Source of the DNA: Roseomonas genomospecies 6
GTDB taxonomy: Bacteria > Pseudomonadota > Alphaproteobacteria > Azospirillales > Azospirillaceae
Reading direction: 5' to 3'
DNA: 64,000 bases
NCBI RefSeq assembly: GCF_008365375.1
Contig: NZ_QOKW01000012.1
Coordinates: forward strand, 120,559 to 184,558
Shown here: positions 27,057-36,532 of the stretch, one piece after another
How the letters are laid out: the number at the start of each line of letters is the position of its first letter
How positions within the stretch are numbered: position 1 is the first letter of the stretch
Made by a program: the position numbers and the translations under genes
The notes under the pieces: model-generated
Seen by the model: only the letters and a program-made list of their open reading frames with translations
Databases searched by the model: none
Told to the model about the DNA's origin: nothing

Positions 27057-28309
27057 CGGACAGCCTTCAGATCGAACCGGTCACTCCACCAGACCGTACA
27101 CTCCTCGGTCAGAATCCCGGCCGTACCAAGCAGGTGCTCCCGTGCGCAATCGAACACCGGCAAGGTACTCGTACGCAGCCGATCTTCCAGCATCTGCCGA
27201 AGGGCTGTGTACATCGCGCTCGCATACTTCTGGCCCGGCTGCTCAACGGACAGCTGAGCTTCGACGCAATCGTCCCTGACCAAGGTTTTCAGATGCTGCA
27301 AACGCCGGTTGGCCTCGTCGAGGCCGTAGCGGTGAACCCATTTGACATACAGTGTCTCCATGGACTTCTTGAAGTCCTTCAACGAGTCGACACGCGCCAT
27401 CTGGAGGCCACCGTGCTCGAGCTTCTCGACCATGACGTCGAACCCTGGCGGAAGTGCGTCTGCCGAGACGCCGCCTGACGAGACCAGAAGGTTGTCGGCC
27501 CCTTCGACCAGGGACTGCCGGATAACCTCTTCCACCCGGTCCGCGGTGATCGTCTTGCCCGCCAACAGCAGGGCGTCCCGCTGAGCATCGAAATCCATCA
27601 CCAAACTGTACAGGTCCGCGACGCTGCCACCGAGAACGCAGCTGGAGGCCTGCTGGCAAAGGTAGATGAGGTTATCGGCAACCCTGGTGAGGGTGTGGAA
27701 CGTCTGCGTTCGCCGGTAGTCCCGGACATCGCCGACGTTTTCGCGCAGATCCTTGTACGGCCGCTCCAGATCCGTTTGCTGACCGAGAAGAAGCAGCTTG
27801 AGCATCGCCGCAACGACGTGTGCCTCGTCACAGCCGTGCTCACCGCACAGGCCGGACACAAACTTCTTGAGCAGATGCGCCTTGGTCAAGCCATCGAGGT
27901 TGCCACGCTCGCAGATTTGGGCGCGAATGTAGGAAAGGTTGTTCCCGTTCTCCTTCTCACCCCAAAACCCGTGGTTGGTGATGAAGTGGAAGTTGTCAAA
28001 CCGCGCTGGATAGGCTTTTTCGAGTTTGGCAAAGCGGCCGATGCTGTTCTTGACGGCATCGTCGGTGGCCTTGAAGGGCTCCAGATCGAAGCGGCGTGTC
28101 TTGACCTGGAGGGCATCGTAGGTCCCGCCCGGCTTTCGGAGCAGGATGTCTTCGTGATTCTCGCAGTAGACGGCTTCCAACTGGCCGGACAGCAGCCGAA
28201 GGCATTGAAGGGCCGCGAAGCAGTGCTGGTACGAGAACCGCGCTTGGGTGTCAGCGCCAGGGTCCGTCTTGTCGAGCACCGCGCCTGGATCCAGCGACGC
28301 CGTCGTCAC
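27053..28309 (-). CDS. DUF4297/Cap4-like nuclease effector
   Basis: This 418-residue protein begins with a Cap4/DUF4297-type PD-(D/E)xK nuclease domain: ENHEDILLRK (E53, D54) and the QVK motif at residues 68-70, after FSYQHCFAALQCLRLL. The remaining 300 residues are helical and probably bind the partner proteins. As first gene of the operon it is the likely toxic effector that degrades DNA. The start is GTG 28309 after a GGGGTGG stretch, which may keep expression low. Confidence 0.85.
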   Translation of the reverse strand: MTTASLDPGAVLDKTDPGADTQARFSYQHCFAALQCLRLLSGQLEAVYCENHEDILLRKPGGTYDALQVKTRRFDLEPFKATDDAVKNSIGRFAKLEKAYPARFDNFHFITNHGFWGEKENGNNLSYIRAQICERGNLDGLTKAHLLKKFVSGLCGEHGCDEAHVVAAMLKLLLLGQQTDLERPYKDLRENVGDVRDYRRTQTFHTLTRVADNLIYLCQQASSCVLGGSVADLYSLVMDFDAQRDALLLAGKTITADRVEEVIRQSLVEGADNLLVSSGGVSADALPPGFDVMVEKLEHGGLQMARVDSLKDFKKSMETLYVKWVHRYGLDEANRRLQHLKTLVRDDCVEAQLSVEQPGQKYASAMYTALRQMLEDRLRTSTLPVFDCAREHLLGTAGILTEECTVWWSDRFDLKAVR

Positions 28310-28516
28310 GTACCACCCCTTGCCGTTGCGCCCGTTGGCTCATTCTGCCTTTAGGGCATGCCGCAACTTTCGGGTATGCAGCAGGAGAGCTGAGTTCACA
28401 AGAAATTCCTTTATAGGTAGTTGATTGGCACGCCGGGGCGAGCGGCGTGGGTCGTGTCCCAGCGGCGATCGTAACGGAGCCCGCGTCAAGGGCGACCACG
28501 TCGACCCAGCGCCGAG

Positions 28517-29034
28517 ATGACCGCGCTGTTCCGGGACTGGATCGCCAAATACCCCATCGTGTCGTTCAAGGACGGGCTGGCCGAGGACCCCTTGGTGGGC
28601 TGCCGCGAGCAGAGAACGGCGCAGGAGAGACCGGACGCAGATCGTCGGTGACGACATGTTCGACACCGACACGGCGTTCATCCGGCACGGCATCGCCGAG
28701 GGCAGCGCCACCACCAGCTCATCACGCTGAAGCCGATCGGCACCGTCACTGAGACGATCGACGCCATCGGCATGTGCCGCCAGGCGGGCTGGGCCTACGT
28801 GATTTCACACCGCTCCGGCGGGTCGAGGGTGCCTTCATGGCCGACTTTGCCTGGGCCATGGCCGACTTTGCCTGGGCGTCGGCCAGATCTATTCCAGATT
28901 GGCGTTGCGTAGCGAGCGCAATGCTCGAGCGCAATGCTAAGTACAACCTCTTGCTGGAGATCAAGCGCGAACCCAGCGCCGCGGCGCGCTTCCTGGACCT
29001 ATCCGCCCAGCGTTCCCTGTTTGGCAGCGAGTAG
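28517..29034 (+). pseudogene. eno: Decayed enolase gene fragment
   Basis: Three reading frames together spell the C-terminal half of enolase: YPIVSFKDGLAED (from 28517), [15 protein letters not shown]...[21 protein letters not shown] followed by VISHRSGG, then ADFAWA and KYNLLLEIKRE ending at TAG 29034. Canonical enolase has the same blocks in the same order. At least three frameshifts and a 21-bp tandem duplication break it, and the N-terminal half is missing. It cannot make an active enzyme. Confidence 0.88.
28837..28878 (+). repeat. 21-bp tandem duplication inside the enolase remnant
   Basis: Two adjacent 21-bp units (28837-28857 and 28858-28878) differ only in the last base. They encode MADFAWA twice, where enolase has a single such segment, so this is a recent duplication. 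Confidence 0.9.
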
Positions 29035-29149
29035 GGAACCCGCTGCGCCCGTCGACAGTGTCGTTCCACATGGTCTTGGGCCGCCGCGGCGATGGGGTCG
29101 AACACGATCATAGATCGCATAAAACATGTTGACTCCAACCTATGATCGC

Positions 29150-29173
29150 ATCAACATCACGTCCGATGTTGAT
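29150..29173. promoter_or_regulatory. Palindromic operator candidate before small RHH-like gene
   Basis: ATCAACATC and GATGTTGAT form perfect 9-bp arms with a 6-bp spacer, 22 bp upstream of the start at 29196. A related direct repeat (GATCGCAT at 29114-29121 and 29144-29151) lies just upstream. This suits self-regulation by the encoded small protein. Confidence 0.5.
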
Positions 29174-29195
29174 CTTTGAGCATAGGAAATGCGGA

Positions 29196-29498
29196 ATGAT
29201 GAAGGACAGAGAAGAGGTCGGCCATCTCCGTTGCGATTGCCCAATGTATCTGTACGAGCAGATTCGAGAATTCACCCACAAAAATCGCATGACGATCATG
29301 GCCATGATTGCCAATGCTCTTATGCGCGCTTATCCGGATGACTTTGACATCGCCCCTGAGGACCTCGTCGCCGACAAGCGCCGGTTGCCGAAACCGGCCG
29401 CTCCGGAAACGCGCGGGGCCAGCCCGGGGGCGATGCTGTTCCCGATGGCACCGTCCAGCATTCAACTGTCTCGACGCTCACGCCGCGGACGGCGGTGA
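29196..29498 (+). CDS. Small putative DNA-binding protein
   Basis: A 100-residue protein whose first 60 residues (HLRCDCPMYLYEQIREFTHK, then MTIMAMIANALMRAYPDDF) have the strand-helix-helix pattern of ribbon-helix-helix regulators such as plasmid ParG/CopG types. The C-terminal 40 residues are Pro/Arg-rich and likely disordered. The palindrome directly upstream supports an autoregulatory role. The region around it is notably less GC-rich than its neighbours. Confidence 0.6.
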   Translation: MMKDREEVGHLRCDCPMYLYEQIREFTHKNRMTIMAMIANALMRAYPDDFDIAPEDLVADKRRLPKPAAPETRGASPGAMLFPMAPSSIQLSRRSRRGRR

Positions 29499-29757
29499 GA
29501 GGACAGCGGTTCGAACTTGACGAGGCGACGTCTTGTTCGAGGACATCACCATCAGGCTGACCGCGCACGCGAACAGGCCGCGTGCCGGATCCGCCGCGCC
29601 GACGGGGAGTGCGGCGCCGCCGCAGCCGATGTCGACGCGCGCGTTTTGGGTTGGCGCCAGACCATGGCGGCATGCCAAGGCGGCGTCCGGGTGCCCGCGC
29701 TGTCCACTGCCGTGGGTGTTGGCCGCGTCGAGGACGGTGCCGACCCGATGGGGGTGC

Positions 29758-30438
29758 TCAAGCGGCAGCTGACTGGAGACTCCGACAACGGTCGTCGGCG
29801 CCCGCCGACCGGTGGGACGGACAATGCCTGAGCAGGCCCATCTCACGCAACGCCTGACGAACGCGCGTCGCGCGGATGCCGTAGTGATCGGCGATGGCCT
29901 CGAACGACCAACCCGCTTCAGCCTTGCTGATGAGCTCGGTCTTGGGCGTGTAGCCGCGAGAACGCAGGCGCGCGAGGTCATAGCCCGCCTGCGCGACGTG
30001 GTAGGTCAGAACCCGGACCGAGACGCCGAAGTCGGCGGCGACGTCTTCGCGGCGCTCACCGGCTGCGAGGCGCAGGGAGGCGGCTTGCACGTCGTACGGC
30101 GGCGTGCCGCGCCGACGGCGTCGCCACGCTTCGAGCAGATCGCTTCTGCCCGCGCGTTCCAGAGCCGCGGCCAGGCGGGGGCGGCCCACGCCCAGGTGCA
30201 GCGAGGCCTCGCTCCACACGACGTCGCCGCGGTCGAAGAGCGCCTCGGCGTGGGCGACCAAGACCGCGTCGGGGCCGTTGGTTCCAGGGGCCCACAGGGC
30301 GACCGAGTGGCCGCGGGCGAGCAGGGCACCACGCAGATCCTTGTGGTCGACGTCCAACTGGCGGGCGACGTCCGGCAGAGTCAGGCCGTCGGCGAACAAC
30401 GCCAGGACCGCGCGTTCCCTTGTGTCGTTGAGCAGCAT
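29758..30438 (-). CDS. Multi-HTH protein
   Basis: This 226-residue Arg/Ala-rich protein contains several helix-turn-helix-like repeats (RAVLALFADGLTLPDVARQL, then LRLAAGERREDVAADFGVS, then AGWSFEAIADHYGI). The repeated layout suggests an array of DNA-binding units resembling sigma-70 region 4. The target is unknown. ATG 30438 has a GGGGAG site. The 259 bp on its downstream side back to 29498 hold no gene that I can support. Confidence 0.7.
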   Translation of the reverse strand: MLLNDTRERAVLALFADGLTLPDVARQLDVDHKDLRGALLARGHSVALWAPGTNGPDAVLVAHAEALFDRGDVVWSEASLHLGVGRPRLAAALERAGRSDLLEAWRRRRRGTPPYDVQAASLRLAAGERREDVAADFGVSVRVLTYHVAQAGYDLARLRSRGYTPKTELISKAEAGWSFEAIADHYGIRATRVRQALREMGLLRHCPSHRSAGADDRCRSLQSAAA

Positions 30439-30487
30439 TGCAGATCTCCCCCGTGTGGCCGCACGGTGGACAGCGCGGCCGTCGCTC

Positions 30488-30760
30488 TCACAAGGAAACA
30501 GTAGCCCCGACGCACGCGAGGATCGCGGCGAGCGCGAGCCAGTTCCGCACCGCCCCGCCCGAGCCGTACGTGCTGGGCACGGGGGAGCCGTGGCGGCGGG
30601 CCAGGGCCTTCTGCCCCGCAGTGTCCGCCTTGCTCGGACAGGCGGAAATTGGCGTCCTCGACGCCCGCTGCCGATAACGGCCAGCCTTCGCCTCGCTTAC
30701 GGCCAACCGGGCGCTGACCGCGGCGCTCAGAACCGACAAAACCCACAGCAGCGTAGACAC
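30488..30760 (-). CDS. Small membrane protein
   Basis: Starting at GTG 30760 behind GGAGGG, it encodes 90 residues with a hydrophobic helix at each end (STLLWVLSVLSAAVSARLAV and NWLALAAILACVGATVSL) and a basic middle. No family recognised. The good ribosome binding site and clear two-helix layout are the grounds for calling it. Confidence 0.55.
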   Translation of the reverse strand: MSTLLWVLSVLSAAVSARLAVSEAKAGRYRQRASRTPISACPSKADTAGQKALARRHGSPVPSTYGSGGAVRNWLALAAILACVGATVSL

Positions 30761-30890
30761 CGCGCCCTCCTGGAACTGACGGATGTCCCAGGGTACGGCG
30801 GCCCCGCACAACAAAGTGTAACGGGAAGTGGCGCAATTTACTTATGCGTCCTGTTTGTCAACCGCCCGAGTATTCGCCTTGAGCGGTGTT

Positions 30891-31451
30891 CTAACCGTTG
30901 TCGGCCAGAACCGAGCGCTGTCTGTCCCGCTCAGCGGCGATTTCGGACATGGTTGCCTCGGCTTGGTCGCCGACAAGCGCCTCCAGGATGCGGGCCGCCT
31001 GCACCATGGTGACGGGCTGAGCGAAGCGCAGGAACAGCCTGCCGTCCTTCAGGAACGAAGTCTCGAACTGGCGTGGGTCGGATTGCTTGGCGCCACGGCT
31101 TTCGACCATCGCCTGGTTTGGCAGGAGCTCGTCCGTCGTCACGCCGAAGGCGTCGGCGATCTTCTTCAAATGGTCGTCGCCCGCGATGTTCTTGCCGTTG
31201 ACGTAGTTGTGCACGCTGTCACGGCGCAGCCCGGACGCTTTCGCGAGGTCGGCCTGCTTCCAACCGCGCTCCTCCAGGAGCGCCTTGAGCTTGCGGCCGA
31301 ACGCAATGCGCAGGTACTGCACCGGATACTTCATGACCGGAGCCGCAGGGGCGTTCTCGCGGGCCTCGGCCCTGGCTTTCTCGAGGCGGCTCTGCGGGCG
31401 CGAGCGCTTCTTCGGGGCGTCCGCGGCGGCGCGCGTGGTGTCGTCGGTCAT
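30891..31451 (-). CDS. XRE-family regulator
   Basis: This 186-residue protein has a disordered basic N-terminus, then a clear HTH_3 domain (about 45-105: RKLKALLEERGWKQADLAKA, SVHNYVNGKNIAGDDHLKKI), then a C-terminal helical part. It resembles phage or plasmid repressors. It is divergent from the 31665 gene over a 213-bp gap where its own operators would be expected. Confidence 0.88.
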   Translation of the reverse strand: MTDDTTRAAADAPKKRSRPQSRLEKARAEARENAPAAPVMKYPVQYLRIAFGRKLKALLEERGWKQADLAKASGLRRDSVHNYVNGKNIAGDDHLKKIADAFGVTTDELLPNQAMVESRGAKQSDPRQFETSFLKDGRLFLRFAQPVTMVQAARILEALVGDQAEATMSEIAAERDRQRSVLADNG

Positions 31452-31664
31452 GGGTCGCTCCCGTCGGCCGATGGATCCGTTCTCCTTGTCGAGGATAAGT
31501 TCGCGCAACAAATCCTTCAATGCAGCAGAATTCCTTGCAGCGACTTCCCGAACCGCCAAGCGGGGATGGGACATCAAAGCCTTCGGCCGTATGCGTTGCA
31601 GCCAGCAAGCGCGGGGGCTACGATTCTTCTGGGGGTGGAAAACAAGCGGGGCGAGGCCGACGGA

Positions 31665-33089
31665 ATGAGCATTGGTCTGGGAGCAAGGGACGGTGAGGCG
31701 CGGGAACGTTTCGAGCTGGTGTTCGGCGATCCGTCGCTGGCACCCGCCCACCGTTTTCTGGACGCGATCGCCATTCCGCTGCGCCTTGTCCCCGGAGCCG
31801 CGCTGCCACGTTGGGAATCCACCGACCCACGCCGACCCTGGGCAGCCTCGACGCTGACGGTCGGATGCGCGGCTGACCTCAGCGCCGCCCGGTGCGCCAT
31901 CGTCCAGGCGGCGGGCCGCATCGCGGACGGCCTGCTGCCGCGCTTGTTCCGTGACGCCATCCTCCAACGCCTGGGCATCGACACCGCCGTGGCCGACCGC
32001 ACGTCCAAGGCGGCGGCGCGCGCCGAGCTGGAAACCGAGGCGCTGGCCAGTGCCGTGCTGAGCTCGTGGCGCAGCGACGGCGTCCTGGCCCGGGACATCT
32101 TCGACGCGGCCGCCGCGCGCGCCGCCAACATCGCCGCGTCGGGCGCCCAGGCCCTGCGCCAAGCGGCGCAGGTCTTGCGTTCGCCATCTGGAGCGGCGGA
32201 CACGCTGGCGCGGCTCGACGAGGCCGATGCCGTGGCGGCCGCGGTGGACCGGGGCGCTTGGCGGAAAGAGTCGGAAGGGTTCGCGGTTGGTGCGCGCGCG
32301 CACGCGGCAGCGGTCGAACTCCGGGTGACCGTCGACGTCGCCGAGCAGCTGGCGCACGCGGTCGGGCAGGACGCGGCCGAGACGCTGTGGCTGGCCTGCG
32401 TGCAGGTCGAGCGCGCCGTGGCCGCGGGCAGAGGCGCCGTGCCCGCGGCCGCTGGCGAAATCGTCGAAGCGCTGCGCATCGTGCAGAACGAGCCGCACCT
32501 TGTCGCCGTGGCGGAGCGCGCTGCGGCGATCCTGTGGCACCGCCGCGCCGACGGCCCGCCGGGCCCTGCCCAGCGCGCGACAAGCGCCCTGCGCCTGTTC
32601 ATGGCCACGCGAGGCCGCCCGACACGCCTGCCGCTGGCCATCGACCAAGCGGCGGCACCGGTGCTGCGCCAAGCGCTCGCAACCCTGCCGCCGACGCGGC
32701 CACGCCCGCTGCCGCCCGAGGTCGAGCATGGGCTCCAGCGGGTCGCTGAGGCCATCCAATCCCTGCGGTGCGGCTTGGTCAGCGAGGACGGCCTGCACGG
32801 GCTGGTCGACAACAGCGCCATTCTGATGGCGCGCCTGCGCGAGACCGACCGCCTGGGCGGCGAGGCGGCGGCGGCCGCGCGCCGCGGTGCTGCCGAGGGG
32901 CTGGGCGAAGCCCTCAAGGGGCGGGGCACCGAACTCGCGCGTGACCTGCCCACCGACGACGCCAAAGAGATCCTTGATCTCATCAGGCCGCTGGCGGCAG
33001 AGGACGCTCGCCTGCACCCGCTGACCCACCTGCTGGCGGCTTTGGAACGGGCCGCTATGCCGCCCAGATGCCGCGGTCTGAGCCGATGA
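31665..33089 (+). CDS. Large Ala-rich helical protein, unknown
   Basis: A 474-residue protein that is almost entirely helical and rich in Ala, Arg and Glu, with no membrane segment or enzymatic motif. It resembles structural or partition-associated plasmid proteins in composition only. ATG 31665 has GAGG 8 bp upstream; GTG 31635 is an alternative. It is divergent from the XRE gene, which may repress it. Confidence 0.65.
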   Translation: MSIGLGARDGEARERFELVFGDPSLAPAHRFLDAIAIPLRLVPGAALPRWESTDPRRPWAASTLTVGCAADLSAARCAIVQAAGRIADGLLPRLFRDAILQRLGIDTAVADRTSKAAARAELETEALASAVLSSWRSDGVLARDIFDAAAARAANIAASGAQALRQAAQVLRSPSGAADTLARLDEADAVAAAVDRGAWRKESEGFAVGARAHAAAVELRVTVDVAEQLAHAVGQDAAETLWLACVQVERAVAAGRGAVPAAAGEIVEALRIVQNEPHLVAVAERAAAILWHRRADGPPGPAQRATSALRLFMATRGRPTRLPLAIDQAAAPVLRQALATLPPTRPRPLPPEVEHGLQRVAEAIQSLRCGLVSEDGLHGLVDNSAILMARLRETDRLGGEAAAAARRGAAEGLGEALKGRGTELARDLPTDDAKEILDLIRPLAAEDARLHPLTHLLAALERAAMPPRCRGLSR

Positions 33090-33289
33090 ACGGCGCAGGC
33101 TCCAGGGGTGGCCTGTGGTGAAACCGTTTACGCTTCGTAGCCCTCCAGCTTGCGAGATCTTGGAGGCGCTTGGCATGTCGGTTGCGCACGGACCTGAGCG
33201 CGCTGGGCGCCCTCACCAGGGGGCCACCGCGCGCTGCCTCCGGCGCCGGAGGCGGTCCTGGGGCAGCGTCCTACGTCCTGGCCTGGACG

Positions 33290-33718
33290 CCATCCTGAAC
33301 GGTGCTGACGAGCTGAAGGACCCGCACTTCGTGCGCGCCGACACCGACCCCCAGCGTCGAGCAGGCGTTCGCCGACGTCGGCATGGTCCTGTGGCGCGGC
33401 TCCACCGCGACCTTTCCCGTGGCGGAGACAGGAGCTGCGGTGGCGCCGGACGACTGGCGGTGGGTCCTGGCGCTGGTCCGCACCGTGCCCGAGCTTAACC
33501 CCGACACCAACGCCGACGGCGCCGCCGACCGGACCCGCCGCGGCCGGAGCATCCGCGGTCTCCGGGACGAGACGCTCGAGCACGAGGTGGACGGGATGGC
33601 TGCCGCGCCGCCTTCCGCGAGGCCGACGAAAAGCGCGTTGCCGCGGTCGTCGCCGTCGTCGGGGCGGCCGTCGGTGCACGGGCGCCGTCGCGGCGACCGG
33701 GTGCTGTCCGGTGACTAC
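33290..33718 (+). pseudogene. Frameshifted remnant of an unknown gene
   Basis: Protein-like segments appear in successive + strand frames: LNGADELKDPHFVRADTDP, then SVEQAFADVGMVLWRGST with VAPDDWRWVLALVRTVPEL, then AAFREADEKRVAAVVAVVGA to a stop at 33718. Together they look like one gene with at least two frameshifts. I do not recognise the family. Confidence 0.4.
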
Positions 33719-34442
33719 CAACCATCGGATCCGCCCGCGTTCTCATCCTACCCACCCCGCAGCCGACCGGTGGAAAGCCGACTGGACAAGGCTGGCTCTC
33801 CACCAACAGCCCTCAGACGGCGGGATTCTGTTCTCGTCGCGCGGCCGTTACCCTCAGAGCACCGGTTACCCGCGGCATGGTCACAGCAGCGCGCGACGCG
33901 CGCCCGTCTCGGACTGGGCGAAGCCCCCCCACGCGGAGCGCGCCGCTTCACGGCCTCCCATGGGTGTACCTGCCCCATCGCGGGAGTTCCGTCCTCCAGC
34001 CGCAGGGTCGCGTCCCGCGACCATCGGTGCGCATGGTCGGCCGTCCACATGGCGCTCGGCACACGGCCCACTTTCAGGGATGGATTCATCCGGGACCAGG
34101 TGCTTGTCGACGGCAAGGGCGAAGCGGCGCTTCGTTCGGTGGGGCCGTGCGCTTCGGGACCGGCGCGTTCCGCGCCGAGGCGGTGAGCCACCTTCGGCGA
34201 ACAGAACCCCGTGCAGAGGGCGCTGGAGCCATCCAGGAGCGGGATTCCTCTCCAAGACGGCCCCGACATCATTCAGGGACAGACCCGTGCTCAGCGGCCG
34301 CGTATTCGCGCTCAAAGGGCATGCGAGCGGCACGGCGGACACGGTCGTCTTCGGCGTGAGGGCGGAGGCACCACGGTGGTCCGTCCTCAACGGGGGAAAC
34401 GGCCAATCCAGGGGAGTGACATAAATCCCCAAGGGGCACATG
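33719..34442. other. No supported gene
   Basis: About 700 bp of GC-rich sequence with overlapping Arg/Pro-rich frames on both strands and no ribosome binding site, conserved motif or consistent coding pattern. I see nothing functional here. Confidence 0.5.
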
Positions 34443-34703
34443 CAGTCCATCGGATCACGTCGTCCGGAACCCCGGTCCCCCTTATATTATACTTTGTCGA
34501 GGATGCATCGCGTAAGCCTTGGATTTTCCACGCTAATCCAGGATGAGATTCGACGCTGGTGCAGAGTGCGGCACCGCTTAAAGGGCTTCGGTGTCGTGCG
34601 GGGGCCGGTGTCATCGGCAGGCTGTCGGCAATGCCTCAGGGACATGAGCAGTCCATCGGATCACGGAGTCCAGTGGGTCTCGGCCCCCATTAATTATACT
34701 TTG
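34443..34703 (+). repeat. Two copies of a ~55-60 bp element with AT-rich core
   Basis: CAGTCCATCGGATCACG occurs at 34443-34459 and again at 34649-34665. Each copy is followed about 28 bp later by a C-rich run and the AT-rich motif TTATACTTTG (34487-34496 and 34694-34703). Similarity between the two units extends across the whole span. The AT core stands out strongly from the GC-rich surroundings. Promoter pairs, recombination sites or origin elements are all possible. Confidence 0.75.
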
Positions 34704-34854
34704 GAAGACAGACATCGAAGAAGCTCCTGTTCCAAAACGCTTTTCAGGAACGTGATTTCCCGGTGATGCAGGAGTCGCCCTTGCGCTCGGCCGACCCGTG
34801 ACGCACATCGGTTAAGCTGGAGCGTGACGTCACGCTGGAACGCAGGAGGACCCC

Positions 34855-35499
34855 ATGACGCTGGTCGAGTACAGGAACCTGGTCGGCCACGTGCGGGCGC
34901 TGATGACGACGATTGAGATGGGTCTTGCGGGCGAGCCGTTCTTCTGGACCGAAGCCGAGCGGCGGGTCAACACGAGGGCCTTGGCGATGCTGAAGCTGAG
35001 CATGCACACGGCGCGCGGTGTCGCCGAGCGGGGGCTGACGCTGAAGCGCGGTGTGCAGCCCGTCGGCGGGGTGCAGGTGGGCGAGCCGATCGGCAGGCTT
35101 GATGATTTGTACTTGGTCCCCGTGCAGACCAAAGGGGGTGATGCGGTGAGCATCTCGCCGTCCGCCCTGACGGCCCGGTTCAACGTCCGGCGGCAGATCC
35201 TGGACACTCTGGACGAGGGGCTCGATGGAGATCGGTTCGTGTGGTCGGACGGCGAGCGCAGCAACTACATCGCCATCCTGCACCAGTTCGGCATCCAGCT
35301 CGTCACCGCGACCGAGGCCAAGCGGCGCGGCCATCGCGTGACCGGTTGTCCGGTCGGCGAGGCCTACTTCAAGGCTCCAGCGTCCCGCTACGCCAACGTT
35401 TACATTTTCGGGGTGCAGACGTCTGAGGACGAGCAGGCGATGGCGGCTGCCGCCCGCCGCGCCGCCAGGGACGCCCGATACGGCTACCAGGAGGCGTGA
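34855..35499 (+). CDS. Unknown soluble protein
   Basis: A 214-residue protein with an excellent ribosome binding site (CAGGAGGACCCC) before ATG 34855. It has two similar halves, each with a helical stretch followed by an FxWT/WSDGE-like segment (EPFFWTEAERR and DRFVWSDGERS), which suggests an internal duplication. No family recognised. It is isolated between decayed regions. Confidence 0.72.
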   Translation: MTLVEYRNLVGHVRALMTTIEMGLAGEPFFWTEAERRVNTRALAMLKLSMHTARGVAERGLTLKRGVQPVGGVQVGEPIGRLDDLYLVPVQTKGGDAVSISPSALTARFNVRRQILDTLDEGLDGDRFVWSDGERSNYIAILHQFGIQLVTATEAKRRGHRVTGCPVGEAYFKAPASRYANVYIFGVQTSEDEQAMAAAARRAARDARYGYQEA

Positions 35500-36190
35500 C
35501 CATGGCGGCCGCCCCCCAATGATCCGGGAACCCTAAACCGGTTGTGGTAGTACGCAGGACGCGCCCTCAGCGGCTGCCGGACGGCGCGCTGGCAGCCCTC
35601 TTCGTCAAGGTGGTGGACGCGGCTGGCAAGGCGGCCCTGGAGCGTCTGGCGGCTCTGCGGGCGGACCCTCGGGCGGCCCTCGCTATGCGGGCGGCACCGC
35701 GTCAGTTTTCTGATGCCGCCGTCGAGCAGCATGCCGGGCTGGCTGTTGGCAGGCTCAATGCGGCGCAGCGTGCTGTCCTCGGCGGCGGTGATGCCGTGGT
35801 CGGCCAGCCAGCGGTCGACAGCGGCATGGGGCTGGTCCTCGGTGAGGTCGGGCGGCCAAGCGCTGGCGCGGGCCCGCGTGCTGGCCAGCACGGCCACGGC
35901 GTCGTCGAGGTCCCAGCGGGGCGACTGGCCCTGCTCGGCGGCGCGCGTTGTCACGGTCCATCAGGGTGCGCGTCTGGTTGACGTAGGATTCCTTGTACCC
36001 CACCCACCTACTGTCTGCACTCAGACGCCGAAGCACGTCTCCGCCAGCCGTGATCCGCTCCAGGGCGTCGACGACGGCCATAGCGACCGCACCCTCGGCC
36101 TCGACGGTGCCGCGCACGCGGCGGACGGCGGAGGCCAAGTCGGCCAGCCCGGCGGCGGAGACGGTGCGGGGGCGGTCCTTCGGCGGCTGG
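35500..36190 (-). pseudogene. Frameshifted unknown gene
   Basis: On the - strand, LADLASAVRRVRGTVEAEGA through YVNQTRTLMDRDNAR (frame ending at 35755) continues naturally in another frame as AAEQGQSPRWDLDDAVAVLA, PDLTEDQPHAAVDRWLADHG and RRIEPANSQPGMLLDGG. A single frameshift near 35940 joins them. The upstream part (36190-36530) is low-complexity with no clear frame. Family unknown; its place next to the possible replication gene suggests a plasmid function. Confidence 0.4.
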
Positions 36191-36532
36191 GAGCGCCTGG
36201 GCGGCCGCGTCCGCCTCGGCGGTGTGACGGCCGACAGCGTCCGTCAGGGCCGCGGTCGGCGGCGACGGGCGCTCGGCGGCCCAGAGAACCGCCTGGGCGG
36301 CGGCCCTGGTCTCTCAGGCGGCCACGGGCGCGCCGTGGCGGCGAAGCACGCTCCCGGGCGGCGGGCGCCATATGGGCGGCGGATGCGGCCCGCGCGGGCG
36401 GCGGGCCGAAGGACCGGCTGGTCGCAGTGGGCGGGCGAGGTCCGCGGCGAAAGCGGATGCTGGGGAGCCCGGAGCGGGCGACCAGGGCGGCGGGGCGGCC
36501 CCGGTCGCCCGCTGGCTGCGGAAAGGCTTCGG

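Noticed and set aside
33383..34186. A 267-codon + strand frame
   Set aside because: Only its first 60 residues look like protein; they belong to the frameshifted remnant at 33290-33718, and the rest is low-complexity.
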